64,000 nt of DNA from Cristatella mucedo (taxonomy: Eukaryota; Bryozoa; Phylactolaemata; Cristatellidae). The stretch is from contig WPIO01000189.1 in NCBI GenBank assembly GCA_009760855.2, positions 266,001 to 330,000 of the forward strand, given 5' to 3'. Numbering within the stretch: the stretch's first letter is position 1; each line of letters opens with the position of its first letter. This document shows positions 38,622 to 48,589 of the stretch, piece after piece. The notes beneath the pieces are model-generated. The model worked only from the letters and a program-made list of their open reading frames with translations. It ran no database searches and was not told the origin of the DNA. The translations under genes were made by a program, and so were the position numbers.

Positions 38622-38686
38622 ATGGTTTTTCCCAGCGAAGAGATTACGGTAAACGAGGAGACCAGCGTGTACGACGACGACTTAAG
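38622..38686 (+). CDS. TFAP4: candidate first coding exon of TFAP4
   Basis: ATG at 38622 in context GAACATGG. The short acidic peptide MVFPSEEITVNEETSVYDDD runs to donor AG|GTGCGC at 38687. It ends in phase 2, exactly what the bHLH exon at 40729 needs (AG+G = Arg). It has no clear similarity to the vertebrate N-terminus. Confidence 0.5.
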
Positions 38687-41600
38687 GTGCGCCATCTAAG
38701 CCAGCAGCGCGGGGGCGCCCCGCCGCCGCGGCCTGGCTCGTTGCGGCATGGCGCTGAGCCCGGTTCTCGCTGAGCCCGGTTCTCGCTGCGCTGCTTTAAT
38801 TTAGTTCGTAGTATCGATTTGTACAACTAACACTGCCGCGTTGAGCATTCCATCTGGTAGCTAGCTTCGCTGAGTTTAAAGTGCATCGCACGCCGGCTCC
38901 CGTACGCCTCGCCGGCGCCCTCGTCAGCTGACGATCCGCCAGTAGGTGGGGCGAGCGCGAGCGGGGCCGCTGGTGCCAGCCGGCCAGCCTGCTCAATGTA
39001 GGTCTCGCCGTGAATGGCCCATATAGACTAGTGGAGTAGTGAACCGGGCTAAACTGTGCCAGTAAGCTTTAGCTGGGGTTATACCATCCCCGAAGAACGC
39101 AGCGACTCCTACCGCCCGGCGACGGCTAGTTGGATGACTGCCAAAAGCTAGGTTGGCCGGCTGCCAACTGTTATTGAATGAAGGTTGTCGGGTGGCGCGG
39201 GCTCATTAGTGTTTGCCTTGATCAGCTGACTGGGGCTTCCCGGTTGATTCTAAGCCTGACCCGGGCAGCTGTGCTGAGATGAGTCAATAGTGGCCGGCTC
39301 ATACGAGTCGTGGGCTGGGAGATTTGGGTCAAAGCAGCAGTGGTTATTGCCCTTCCTCCGTGAGTGAGTAAGGTTGGTCTGGTGAGGACATGAATAAAGA
39401 ACGCCGGTCTTTCAGTTGGATCGTGCTGTGCTTCCGCGAACGCCTGTGATTATCTAGCGCAGCGTTGCTTCGGAGCCAGGATATCAAGCCCTTGCCCAAC
39501 TCTAGTAGACGCACTGAAATTCTGTCAAACCGTTGAGCCTGGTTGAGGAGCCGCTGGCACGCTGCCGCAAGTCGTGCTTTTTCTGAAGGCCCACCGCCGA
39601 TGGCCGCATGCAGCCGCAGTCAGTAGGTCAAAGCAGGTGATCTGGCCACCGATTGAGCTGATCTAAGCAGAACACATTGAACATGTGGCCCTGCCCGGCC
39701 TGATAGGTGAGCAACTCGGCAGAGGCTGCAAATGCTGGCCCGTCGAACACGGGCTAGTTTGACAGCTGGGTGCTGCCTCGAAGCGAGACTAGCGACAGTG
39801 AACCGAAGGTGCCTGAAAGGCTGCGAGCACTGCTGCAGGTCCGATTCTGCCATCCTTCGAGCCGAGTAGATGGTCGAGCGAGTGGCTGTTGCCCGGACGA
39901 CACGCATAGAGCCCATCTGGTCCGAGCCGCGGAAAGCCAGAAGGCATCAGCCTCGACTTCCTTGAGCAGCCAGCAAGGCTGTTTAGCAGTTAGCTGCGAG
40001 TATGTCACGAACGTCGGTACCACAGTTTCTGCGTGGCTTTTGGGTGACAGCCTTGTTGGCTGACTTGTGCCGTGCTCAGTGAGCTACGCAGGCATTGTTT
40101 ACTCACTGGAGGCGATTGCTATCAGGGTGACAGCTGGAGCTAGCCGGCTGAGTCACGATAAGACCATCTGCTCTGCCCACAACTGAAGCTTATCGCTGGC
40201 TACCCGTGATGCAGCCCAACAGACCCAGCTGCCGACGCAACGTTGCTGAATGCATCTGTCTCGGATTTATGAGACTGATGGTCTAACGAAGTACCGTCTA
40301 AAGCTGGGGGGAGAGGGAGGGAGGGGGCTGGGAACAAGGGGGGGGGGAGGCACGGTCTTGCAAGAAGACCAGATGTCAAGAACAAGGGTATTGGAATGAG
40401 AGGCCTTATCTTGCCAGACACATGGAAGGGAGGCCTTCCCCCCACTGAACTAACGGGGATGGGGGGCCTCTGGACGGCAAGGCTGGCTGTGCAGGTGAAT
40501 GGAAAGAGGGAACACGCCCAGCTGAGTAGACAGGGGCAGGGCAGGCATTGAACACGCGGTGGTAGCTCTAAAGCACCAAGACCTAGCTCATCGCAGCCTC
40601 GAATTCATGAGGAGGTGAGCTTATTCAAAGCCAACGGCTGTCGACTCTTTTGGTCCTCACCTCATCGAATTTCCCGCGTGTGGTGCGTGGCTTGAGAAGT
40701 GTGCACGTTTATTGCCCCGTCGTTCCAGGTCGCCAGCAGCGTCATCGGGGCAGCTGGAGAAAGACAGAAAGCAGCGCCGAGAGATAGCCAACAGCAACGA
40801 GCGTCGGCGGATGCAAAGCATCAATGCCGGCTTCCAGACGTTGCGCAGTCTCTTGCCGGCATCCACCGCTTCAGCCGGAGGAAGCAGCAGCAGTGCTGAG
40901 AAGCTAAGCAAGGTGAGCCAGCCGGTCATCGAGTGCCTGTCCACTGACCACTGGCCACCACCGCCGCCACTGCTGCCCCCCTCCCTGCGCCTCACCTCTG
41001 TCGTTGCATACACACACGGCTGAGGGGAGCGGTGACTGCAGAGATCGACCACGAGGCCGCAGCCCAAAGCAAGGCCGCCTGGCTTCCACGATAAGATCCG
41101 CAGCAGCAACAGAGCTGCCTTTGGGCTTCAAGGCCAAGGCCAAGCCAGCCAATCTGTTACTGCAGTGGCATCATGTGAGACCTATGCACGTGGCTACTGG
41201 GGTGGGGGATGGTTGGCTGCCTCCTTCTATTGGTTCCATAAAAGGAGGTACTCTTGGCCTTCAACTGATCGTGATGAAAGGTGAAATGGTGTGGGTGCGT
41301 GAGAAGAAAGCATGGCGGCCAGGGGGAGGTAAGCATGGCAGCCAGGGTGAGGGAAACACGGCAGGGGGAGGTAAGCATGGCGGCCAGGGGGAGGGAAGCA
41401 CGGCAGGGGGAGGGAAGCACGGCAGGGGGAGGGAAGCACGGCAGGGGGAGGGAAGCGTGGCAGCCAGGCCGAGGTTGCTGCCTTGGGCTAGCTGGGCTTG
41501 TGGGCAGCAGATCAGTTTAGTAGTAAACAACATGCCGCAAGACGCCGGCCAAAGGTCAATCTGTCGCCGTGGCTACCAGCCACTTATCAGAGAACTATTT

Positions 41601-44600
41601 CCTTTTTACTAGCTCCTCCCACATCTCCTCAGGCCAGCCGGCTGGCCTGTTTGCACTAAGCCTTCCCACACAATAGCAGTGTTTTCCTGTGCACATGTCT
41701 GCCTGATTGAACTAAATGGACTATGGCCACTAAATGGACGCTAGTGGTTGCAGCTATGTGCTGCTGGTGCACAGGGTACCACATACATATGTACCTGTAA
41801 CTAGGCCCGAGCTCAGGCCACTCTAGAGTGTGGCCAGCCTTCCTGCACGACCCAGAGAGTGTCGTCGTGTGAAGACCACGCGAGGTCGTGGCTATTTTTT
41901 TTATAGCAAATCAAGACGAACCTAGATGTCTTTTTTCGGGCTAGCCTGACTTCCCAGAGCTTAGGGGTTTGTGCTAGGCACTTGATTACCCCTCAGCTGT
42001 GTAATTTGCAGATAGGCTCCGTGGACAGACATGCGACCAGAAGGGTTAGACACACTTTCCAGCCACCTAGCCCCTGAATCTTTTGGTGGCACTAGTTGGC
42101 AGAGTCCCTAATCTGCATGTCAAAATTATAGTAGGCTGCCAAAACGTGCCAGATGCCTGCATATATGTCGAATGCCTGCATAGATTATCTTAAAATAAAA
42201 TGTCTCAGCACCTCTATTAGCACCCCCATTAGTGCTGCAATGGGTGTCTTTGGCCCGGTGTCGTCTTCACAGTTGCCGAGCACGCTTGGTAACTGGTTAG
42301 GCATTCGCGGCTCTGCAGCAGACGACCGGTTTAAGAAAGCTCTCCTTCCCATTGTTGCGCCAGGTGCCTCTTCGAGCTGACTTTGAGTGCTATTCGGTTT
42401 TATCACTACTGCGCATGAGCTCATTCACACGGCAACATTGTGATGGCAACAGGCATTCATCCAACGGCAAGTGTGGACAGGACAAGCAGGGTCGGCACAA
42501 ATGAGCCAACGATCGGGCCAAGACGGCTTTCATTAATATGGATGTCTCCATTGGCAGCACACAGCTTGGCTGCCTAGATTTAGAACATCTCGGATGGTGG
42601 GACCTCTAATTTCGTACGATTGGCTAAGCTCGTGTGTTGAAGTTATTTTTAGGATTACCAGTGAGATCTATCTTCTTTCGGTTAAGTACTTGGCTTGTCC
42701 ATTTCAAAGGCCCACTCAGAGTGTCCGAAAAAAAAGCATCATCAGACGAGGCTGGTTGTCGTTTGCTTACAAAAGGAAGAACTCGCCTCGAACGGCTGCT
42801 CTGATTGATCGTCGTTTTTTAATGAGGAATGTCAAGAAAATACTTACGAAATTTGCCCGACAATTGAATGTGCTTAGGATACTTTCGAATGACAAATGTG
42901 TTGGAAGTGGGATCGAAAATTCTGATGGCTTCCGCATGAAAGGAAAAATCGTTATGCAGACCAAGTCTAACCCGGACGTAATGCCACTACAGCGGACTAT
43001 GAATATGGCTGCAAGGCTGGTCTTCAAGTCCCAGCGGTTTGAGCACGTGTCACCTTTGCTGGAAGAGCTAGGATGGTTGCCGGTTGAGCAAAGGATACAG
43101 AGCAAAGTTCTTACGCTGACCCACAAGGCCCGCCACGGCTTGGCTCCTTCGTACCTAGCTGAACTGCTGCATCAGTTTCAGCCTGTTCGCGCCCTCAGGT
43201 CCTGTGTGGACAATCAATTAGCTGTCCCATTCCTCCGCTTAAAGACCGTTGGTGACAGAATCTTTAGCTCTGCAGGTCCTAGACTGTGGAACTCGCTTCC
43301 ACAATTCTTACGCAACGACAACTACTCTCCTACTGCCGACTATGGCTCATCCTTTTCAGCGGTCCTGAGCTGCTGCTTCCATGCTACTCACTACCTTGAA
43401 CTGCTCTCCTGACTCTGCTATGCTTCCCACTTCATCTTTGTTGGGTGAGACGAAGTCTGTTGGCTATCAAATGCATACCGAAAGCCGCTTAGGCTGTGAG
43501 TGTGCTATACAAAACTCTCCTGCGTAACACCCACATGGTCTTTATGACTTTGTGGAGTTACTGACAGAGATACATTACATTACATTTACGTAAACCGGAG
43601 GCAACAAATATACAAATAAAAAATGTACCGATCTCTGCATCATATGCGACTTGTATCCCAACTTGTCGAACCTTGGTAAATCGCGATACATGCTTGAAGC
43701 TTGTTGAGGTGCATTCTTGTGACTTTTTACAGCTTCATTTCCAGGGTCGGTTGGTGCCTTGTAAATTCTGTAACTCGGCTAATACTTTACTACGTATCAG
43801 AGTGAAATTTCAAAAGCACGTTCAGCTCTGCATGTTTCAAACTAGGCAAGAAAAATGTCTGATTTCGGCTGGATACATTTTGCTCAATATGTCCACGATT
43901 GCGGAAAATACAGCTCCGGGACGTTTGATGACGTATACAGCAAAGTGTATCCAGCCGAAATCAGACATCTTTCTTGCTTAGTTTGTTATAAGCAGAGCTG
44001 AACTTGCATTTCAAATGTCACTCCGATACGTAAAGTATTAGCCGAGTTATGGAATTTACAAGGCACCAACCGACCCTGGAAATGAAGCTGCATAAAAGTC
44101 ACAATAATGCACCTTAAAAAGCTTCAAGCATGTATCGAGATTTACCAAGGAAACGCCACCTCGAACCACCACCTCCGTGCTGCTTCTCATTTCCGCATGG
44201 CCAAATCATTATAACCCCCCTAAATGGTGAAGCATGCACGAGGAATGCAGGAAGAAATTATCGAGGCTGCCACTCGTTCGATAGTCATGCAACAGCTTGC
44301 AAGAAAAGAAAGGCCGACCGTCTAAATTGCCGTATCAGCTGCTTTTACTCACGTGACACACTTGCAGGGTCGTACTTGGTAGGCTTCTCTCAGGGTTTGC
44401 CGTTCGTCATACACGAGAAAGCAGAGTACCACGTCTTTTCTAAATTCACGAAAATTCTTTTTTTTTCTGTTCTGGATTCGATCTGACCTTATTCCAGCGC
44501 CTTCGACATACAGGCGGGGAGAGCCTGACCCTGACCGTAGGCAGCCAAATGCCACGTCATCCTATGCAGTGGTAATGGGCCCGCTGTAACAGACTGACAA

Positions 44601-46886
44601 AGGCCCTACGGAGAACGGCGCTACGAACTACCTTTTTGCTACGAATTATGCTGTCATTAGTGCATCGCAACAATTGTTAAGAACAGAAAGCAGAGCTTTG
44701 ACTTACTTGTTCAATATTCTTGGAGTAGCTGGCTTCGGCGAGTGCGATCGTTGGAACCGGAGGCTGCGGCCAGTCTCTCTGTATGCCCTCGAGACGTCTA
44801 TAACCTCACGTTAGGTGATGGAGTATCGAATGTTAAACCCTTGCGCTCCCATAGAACATTTTTACTGCCAGCTCGCACAGCACAACCTAGCCGAACAGTC
44901 GTAACATTTGAAATTGTAACCAAATCTTGAAAATCATGGCGTCTGAAGAGAGCATGTGGTCAAGTGAGCTCTCTAGTGTGGAAGACAGCCGAGAAACTTC
45001 GACTAACTTGGAAAAATTTATAAATACAAACTTGTGTTCTCATCTTGTCATTTGTTTCGTTTTACTTCCTTTTCAGGCTACGATACTACAACAGGCTTCG
45101 GCTCACATCAAGAAACTGGATGACGAGAAGCGACACCTGGCGGCACGAAACGAGGAGCTGCAGCGGGCGCTAGCGCTAGCGACGACGGTCAAGGCTGCGG
45201 CTGTGTCGTCACAGCACAGGCCACAGCCGCAAGAGATGCAACTGGCTATGCTCCAAGCGTCGGCCGCAAAAAGGAAGAAGCGAGATACAGGTACGCAGAC
45301 CGTTAGCCCCGCCCACCTCCTCCCGGTGGCCAGGCAGACAGTAAGCAAGACGACGACGATGTTTATAGAATCGAGTCGCTCATCCCGATTGCTTGCTTCT
45401 GCCACATGACGTGGCGTCACCCACCCACGCTAGCTGCACTGTTACTGCCCACACAAGCCGGGAATTCGTCTGCGGTCGACTGTAACTAAGGCCACCACCG
45501 ACTGACAGTGACTGTACAGCAGCGAGCCCCCTTTTTTCCTACTCTCGCAGAGTGCTCGGATGAGGGCATTGCCATGGCGTACTCGGCTCAACCGGGCTGC
45601 TCGGACGAAGCGCCCTCGCCGCCGACGACGACGACGTCCGGCGCCGAAAGCGCCGCCGAGCTTCGCCGCGAGCTGTCGGATCTTCGAGCTTCACTGGACG
45701 CCGAGCGCCAGCGCAGCGGCGCCCTGGAGCACCGCTGCGGCCTGCTGCAGGAGCGTCTGCACGGCAGCTCACTCCACGCCGCCGCCGGGGCGGCGTCTGT
45801 AGCCGCTGCAGCAGCCGTCATGCCTCTGCTCGGCCTCCGCTACCCTGCGGCCACTGGCCACGAGTGCTGTCTTGCCGAGGTAAGAGGTTTCGGATGGCCT
45901 GGCGGCAAAGTCCTGTCCCTTCCCCCTTCTTCCGCAGCCGAAACCGTGATCCCTGTAGGGGGGGACGACTCTGCCGCTCTGCGTGGGCACCAGTGTGCCA
46001 CCATTAGTGCTCTCTGCTTCTGTATCTTGCTTCTGTTTATGTGTGCGCACGTGCGGCTCTATCTCTCTATCTCTCGCACACGCGCACACGCACACTCTTT
46101 CTGCCCGTCTAGCGTGCACAGCATCCCCTGATATGACATTTAAAAAGAAGCTTAAAATGCACCTGTTTGTTAAAGTATTTGGTGGGTCTTTGTGATTCCT
46201 CCTTTGCATGCATGTACCTACTTGCGTATACTATGCTAGCTGCTTGTGGATGTAATCACCAATCATTAGGTAATGCTTTCTATACAGCACCTGTAAAGTG
46301 CCTAGAAAGAGATTAAGTTCTCTGAGGGTGTCATAACAAATGTATGACTATTGCTATTATTATTGTTACACTCTTTTTCCTGTCTCTCACGTGCGCACAC
46401 ATACTTGCTGCTGCTATCTGCTGCCTCGCCCCTCTGCCCTTCAGCCATGAACTGCATCTCTGCCGAACTGCGCAGAACCGCTCGCTGTTGCAGCCTGCTC
46501 CGGCCTCCGTCGACCTCCGGCAGACGTCCATGTCGCGCCGGAATCTGCAGATGATCGTCGAAGCCATTCATCACCTAGAGGGCGGCGGCGATATCGAGGG
46601 CGGCGCAGCAGTGGCCTCGCCAGCAGGTGTCACTGCGTCGCCGTCTAGCAGTGTGGAGGACACTGGGTCGTCATGCAATAGCCGTGACTGCGGCGGCGGC
46701 ACCGCCTCGGCTCCCGCTGAGGCGGCACAGCTCGCGTGCAGCAGCGGCGGTGCGGGCTCGGCCATCGCTGCCGCAGCTGCCTCGGGACTGCAGCAGCAGC
46801 TGCAGCAGCACTTGTACTACCGCCCCACGTTCATGGCTCAGTTGCCGTGCGCGTTGGAGGGCAGCGCGCTGGTGAGCCGCAGGTGA
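38622..46886 (+). CDS. TFAP4: TFAP4 (AP-4) bHLH-leucine-zipper transcription factor
   Basis: Five coding exons: 38622-38686, 40729-40912, 45077-45290, 45551-45879 and 46476-46886. The phases agree and the sum gives 400 residues; vertebrate AP-4 is about 340. The family binds CAGCTG-type E-boxes as a homodimer in the nucleus; Drosophila cropped is the fly member. What is seen: basic region and helix 1 RREIANSNERRRMQSINAGF, nearly identical to vertebrates; helix 2 EKLSKATILQQASAHIKKL; a first zipper with Leu every seven residues; a DEGIAM block matching vertebrate DEGIGSP; a second coiled coil (ELRRELSDLRASLDAERQR); and SRRNLQMIVEAIHHLEG matching SRQNLDTIVQAIQHIEG. Odd: the loop between the helices is about nine residues longer (Ser/Gly-rich). 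The first exon is inferred from phase only. Confidence 0.93.
38690..40728. other. TFAP4 first intron, nothing recognised
   Basis: GC-rich and free of LINE and SINE copies, unlike most of the window. It may hold regulatory DNA, but no specific site is supported. Confidence 0.35.
40729..40912 (+). CDS. TFAP4: TFAP4 exon: basic region, helix 1, loop
   Basis: Acceptor CCGTCGTTCCAG at 40728 and donor AAG|GTGAGC at 40913, phase 0. Encodes KDRKQRREIANSNERRRM, INAGFQTLRSLLP and a loop of PASTASAGGSSSS before EKLSK. The N-N-E-R-R-R DNA-contact pattern of AP-4 is intact. Confidence 0.95.
41308..41470. repeat. G-rich minisatellite, about 18-bp unit, in TFAP4 intron
   Basis: About nine units like AGCACGGCAGGGGGAGGG and AGCATGGCGGCCAGGGGGAG. 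Runs of five G recur. Several units contain GGGGGAGGTAAGCATGG, a good 5' splice-site consensus. Confidence 0.9.
42960..43590 (+). mobile_element. LINE family B 3' copy in TFAP4 intron
   Basis: Plus-strand C-terminal RT domain ([50 protein letters not shown]). A stop near 43410 breaks the end. The tail has TACATTACATTACATTTACG, showing a TACAT-type 3' repeat. Confidence 0.9.
43671..44150. mobile_element. 480-bp foldback element (MITE-like)
   Basis: Two arms of about 220 bp are reverse complements with few mismatches, from CCTTGGTAAATC at 43671 to GATTTACCAAGG at 44150. A loop of about 40 bp lies near 43897-43936 (GAAAATACAGCTCCGGGACG). No coding capacity. No clear target duplication (flanks GTCGAA and AAACGC). 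Lies in a TFAP4 intron. Confidence 0.88.
45077..45290 (+). CDS. TFAP4: TFAP4 exon: helix 2 and first zipper
   Basis: Acceptor TTCCTTTTCAG at 45076 and donor CAG|GTACGC at 45291, phase 1. Encodes ATILQQASAHIKKLDDEKRH, then NEELQRALALA with Leu at seven-residue spacing. A basic KRKKRDT stretch, a possible nuclear localisation signal, follows at the end. Confidence 0.95.
45551..45879 (+). CDS. TFAP4: TFAP4 exon: DEGI block and second coiled coil
   Basis: Acceptor CCTACTCTCGCAG at 45550 and donor GAG|GTAAGA at 45880, phase 0. Encodes ECSDEGIAMAYSAQ, an acidic/Ser/Thr linker, then ELRRELSDLRASLDAERQR. An Ala-rich tail ends at HECCLAE. Confidence 0.93.
46130..46358 (+). mobile_element. LINE family A tail copy in TFAP4 intron
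   Basis: End of the coding part (ATTTAAAAAGAAGCTTAAAA), the non-coding part, and the conserved tail AAAGTGCCTAGAAAGAGATT. It then decays into ATT-like sequence. Strongly diverged. Confidence 0.78.
46476..46886 (+). CDS. TFAP4: TFAP4 last coding exon
   Basis: Two phase-0 acceptors fit: GCGCAG ending 46475 or TTGCAG ending 46493. Encodes SRRNLQMIVEAIHHLEGGGD, Ala/Ser/Gly-rich linkers, a Gln-rich QQQLQQHLYYRPTFMA stretch, and VSRR before TGA. CGCAG|GTGACT overlaps the stop, so an extra exon is possible but unsupported. Confidence 0.85.
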   Translation, partial: NRSLLQPAPASVDLRQTSMSRRNLQMIVEAIHHLEGGGDIEGGAAVASPAGVTASPSSSVEDTGSSCNSRDCGGGTASAPAEAAQLACSSGGAGSAIAAAAASGLQQQLQQHLYYRPTFMAQLPCALEGSALVSRR

Positions 46887-46889
46887 CTC

Positions 46890-48085
46890 TCGACCGACGG
46901 TGAAGTGCGCACACCACCGTGTGCGCGCACACTGCTGCGATCGTGGCCTGTGACCCGGTGACGTCACTCTGGTGCTGTCGTCGTCCGTTCGCCGACTGAT
47001 GGATCTGCGTAGCCGAGTGTGACCAATGCAAATCCGGCTGTGACTCCGCTCCGCTGTCCAGCCAGGCTGCACCTGACTGAGCAGCAGCAGGACGCTGCTC
47101 GATCCGGCGATCGATGTGCTAGCTATCTACCGGTGCGCTAGCGCGAATCCGTTGCGCGAAGAGGAGGCGGCTGCAGCAGTGGCGGCGACTGCTGCTGCTC
47201 GCGTTAGCTCTTGTCTCGCTCACGGAGTGACACTCCGAAGCCAGCTGCTGCTTGCCTTCTGCTCGTGGGTCCAGGCTGATGCGGCCTGCTGCCCCGTTAC
47301 GGCTAGACCAAGCCGCTGTACGCAAGCCCTGCCGAGCAGCAAACTCGGCAAGATGGCTGCTAACTCGCCTGCTGGGCTGGGCAGAGGCAGCTGTGCAGCT
47401 CGCCTGCCGGACACGGAGGTCGAGGTCGAGTGGTCGCGCCGGGGCTCTCGGCAGCGTATTGAGGCGTAAGCACCCCCTCCCCGTGCCATCTGCTGCTCCG
47501 GAGGCCGGCTGCTGGCGGTGACTGAGCGACTGCCGCCAGCAGCCGGCTTCAAATTATAGTCATCCAGCGCAGCGCAGTAAGCGCGTGCGGCCCGTGCGCC
47601 GCCGCTCGCCGCTCGCTCATTCCGCCGGCCACGGACAGTCCGTCTGATCTTCACTCTCTCCACCTCGTCCGCCCACCGACCACTACTTACCGTCTGCCGG
47701 AGTGCGCGCGCTTGCGCCCGCGCCCAGTGTCTGCGTGCGCGCGTGCTTTTTACCGTCGGTCCCTTTGCGGGTCACGTGGCATCGTGCTCCTAGTCTGTCT
47801 GTTCCTCGCCGCCACCCTTTCTCAAGCGTGCGCAGCTGCACACGGGCACGCTGCTGCTGCTGCTCATCGTGTTCGTCTTCCGGCGGCCCTCCCTCCTCTC
47901 TCGCTCTCCCTCTCTCGCTCGCTCGCTCTGGCTCTTCACTTCCTGTCCATCATCCGCGCTCCGCTGTTGCACCGGTGTCTCTGAAGGCTGTTACAGTCGT
48001 CAGAGAAGGACGACTGAGGCAGCTGAGCTCAGCCTGTATGAGCTCAGCCTGTGCTAGTAACTGTTTCTAGATAGGCCAGGCTGCA
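46890..48085 (+). other. probable TFAP4 3' UTR
   Basis: About 1.2 kb between the stop and the AATAAA. GC-rich; the open frames inside show no known domain. Confidence 0.4.
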
Positions 48086-48091
48086 AATAAA
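48086..48091 (+). promoter_or_regulatory. candidate poly(A) signal of TFAP4
   Basis: AATAAA about 1.2 kb after the TFAP4 stop. The intervening sequence is GC-rich with no inserted LINE, consistent with a 3' UTR. Confidence 0.5.
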
Positions 48092-48338
48092 GCATATTGA
48101 CCGTGCCTGCTTCCGGCTTCTCTTCTGTCGGCAGCTGCTGCCACAGCTCGAGGCGTGCGACCCTTGACCCGAGGCCGCCGGCCTAGGCACTCGCCCTCGG
48201 AGCCAGCGTATGACTGCTCCCAGCGGAAGCTCGCGTGTGTATCATTATTATTATTATTAATCTCGTGCAGAAAGTGTATTATTATTAAGCTCTCTCTCGC
48301 GACCGTGCCCCCTGCTTGCGCAGCTCAGCTGAAGCGCC

Positions 48339-48451
48339 GGGTGGACGTGCAGGACGCACGCACGGCACCTAGACCCAGGTGCTTCAGCTGAAGCGCGCTC
48401 AGCTGAAGCACCTGGACCTAGGTGCCGTGCGTGCGTCCTGCACGTCCACCC
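48339..48451. repeat. 113-bp near-perfect palindrome
   Basis: The left arm starts GGTGGACGTGCAGGACGCAC and the right arm ends GTGCGTCCTGCACGTCCACC. The outer 33 bp (48340-48372 and 48418-48450) are perfect reverse complements. The next 20 bp have two mismatches. The loop is about 7 bp (AGCGCGC). CTTCAGCTGAAG occurs inside. Confidence 0.95.
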
Positions 48452-48495
48452 TCTGAGGGGCCGTGACACATCGCAGCAGCTTCTCTAGTGCTTTA

Positions 48496-48582
48496 ATAGT
48501 AGTACATTTGCATAGCGCCCTCGAAAGAGAATTGTATTCCCTTTCTTGGCACTAGACAGATGCTGTAAAAGGAAGCACGAGA
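48496..48582 (-). mobile_element. LINE family A tail
   Basis: A minus-strand tail only, diverged (GCGCCCTCGAAAGAGAATTG on the plus strand). Confidence 0.65.
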
Positions 48583-48589
48583 TGTACTG

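Noticed and set aside
42594-43412. 272-codon open frame in the TFAP4 intron
   Set aside because: The right two thirds is the LINE family B RT domain; the left part is unrelated intron that happens to be open.
43673-43981. 102-codon open frame
   Set aside because: Lies within the foldback element and reads into its opposite arm.
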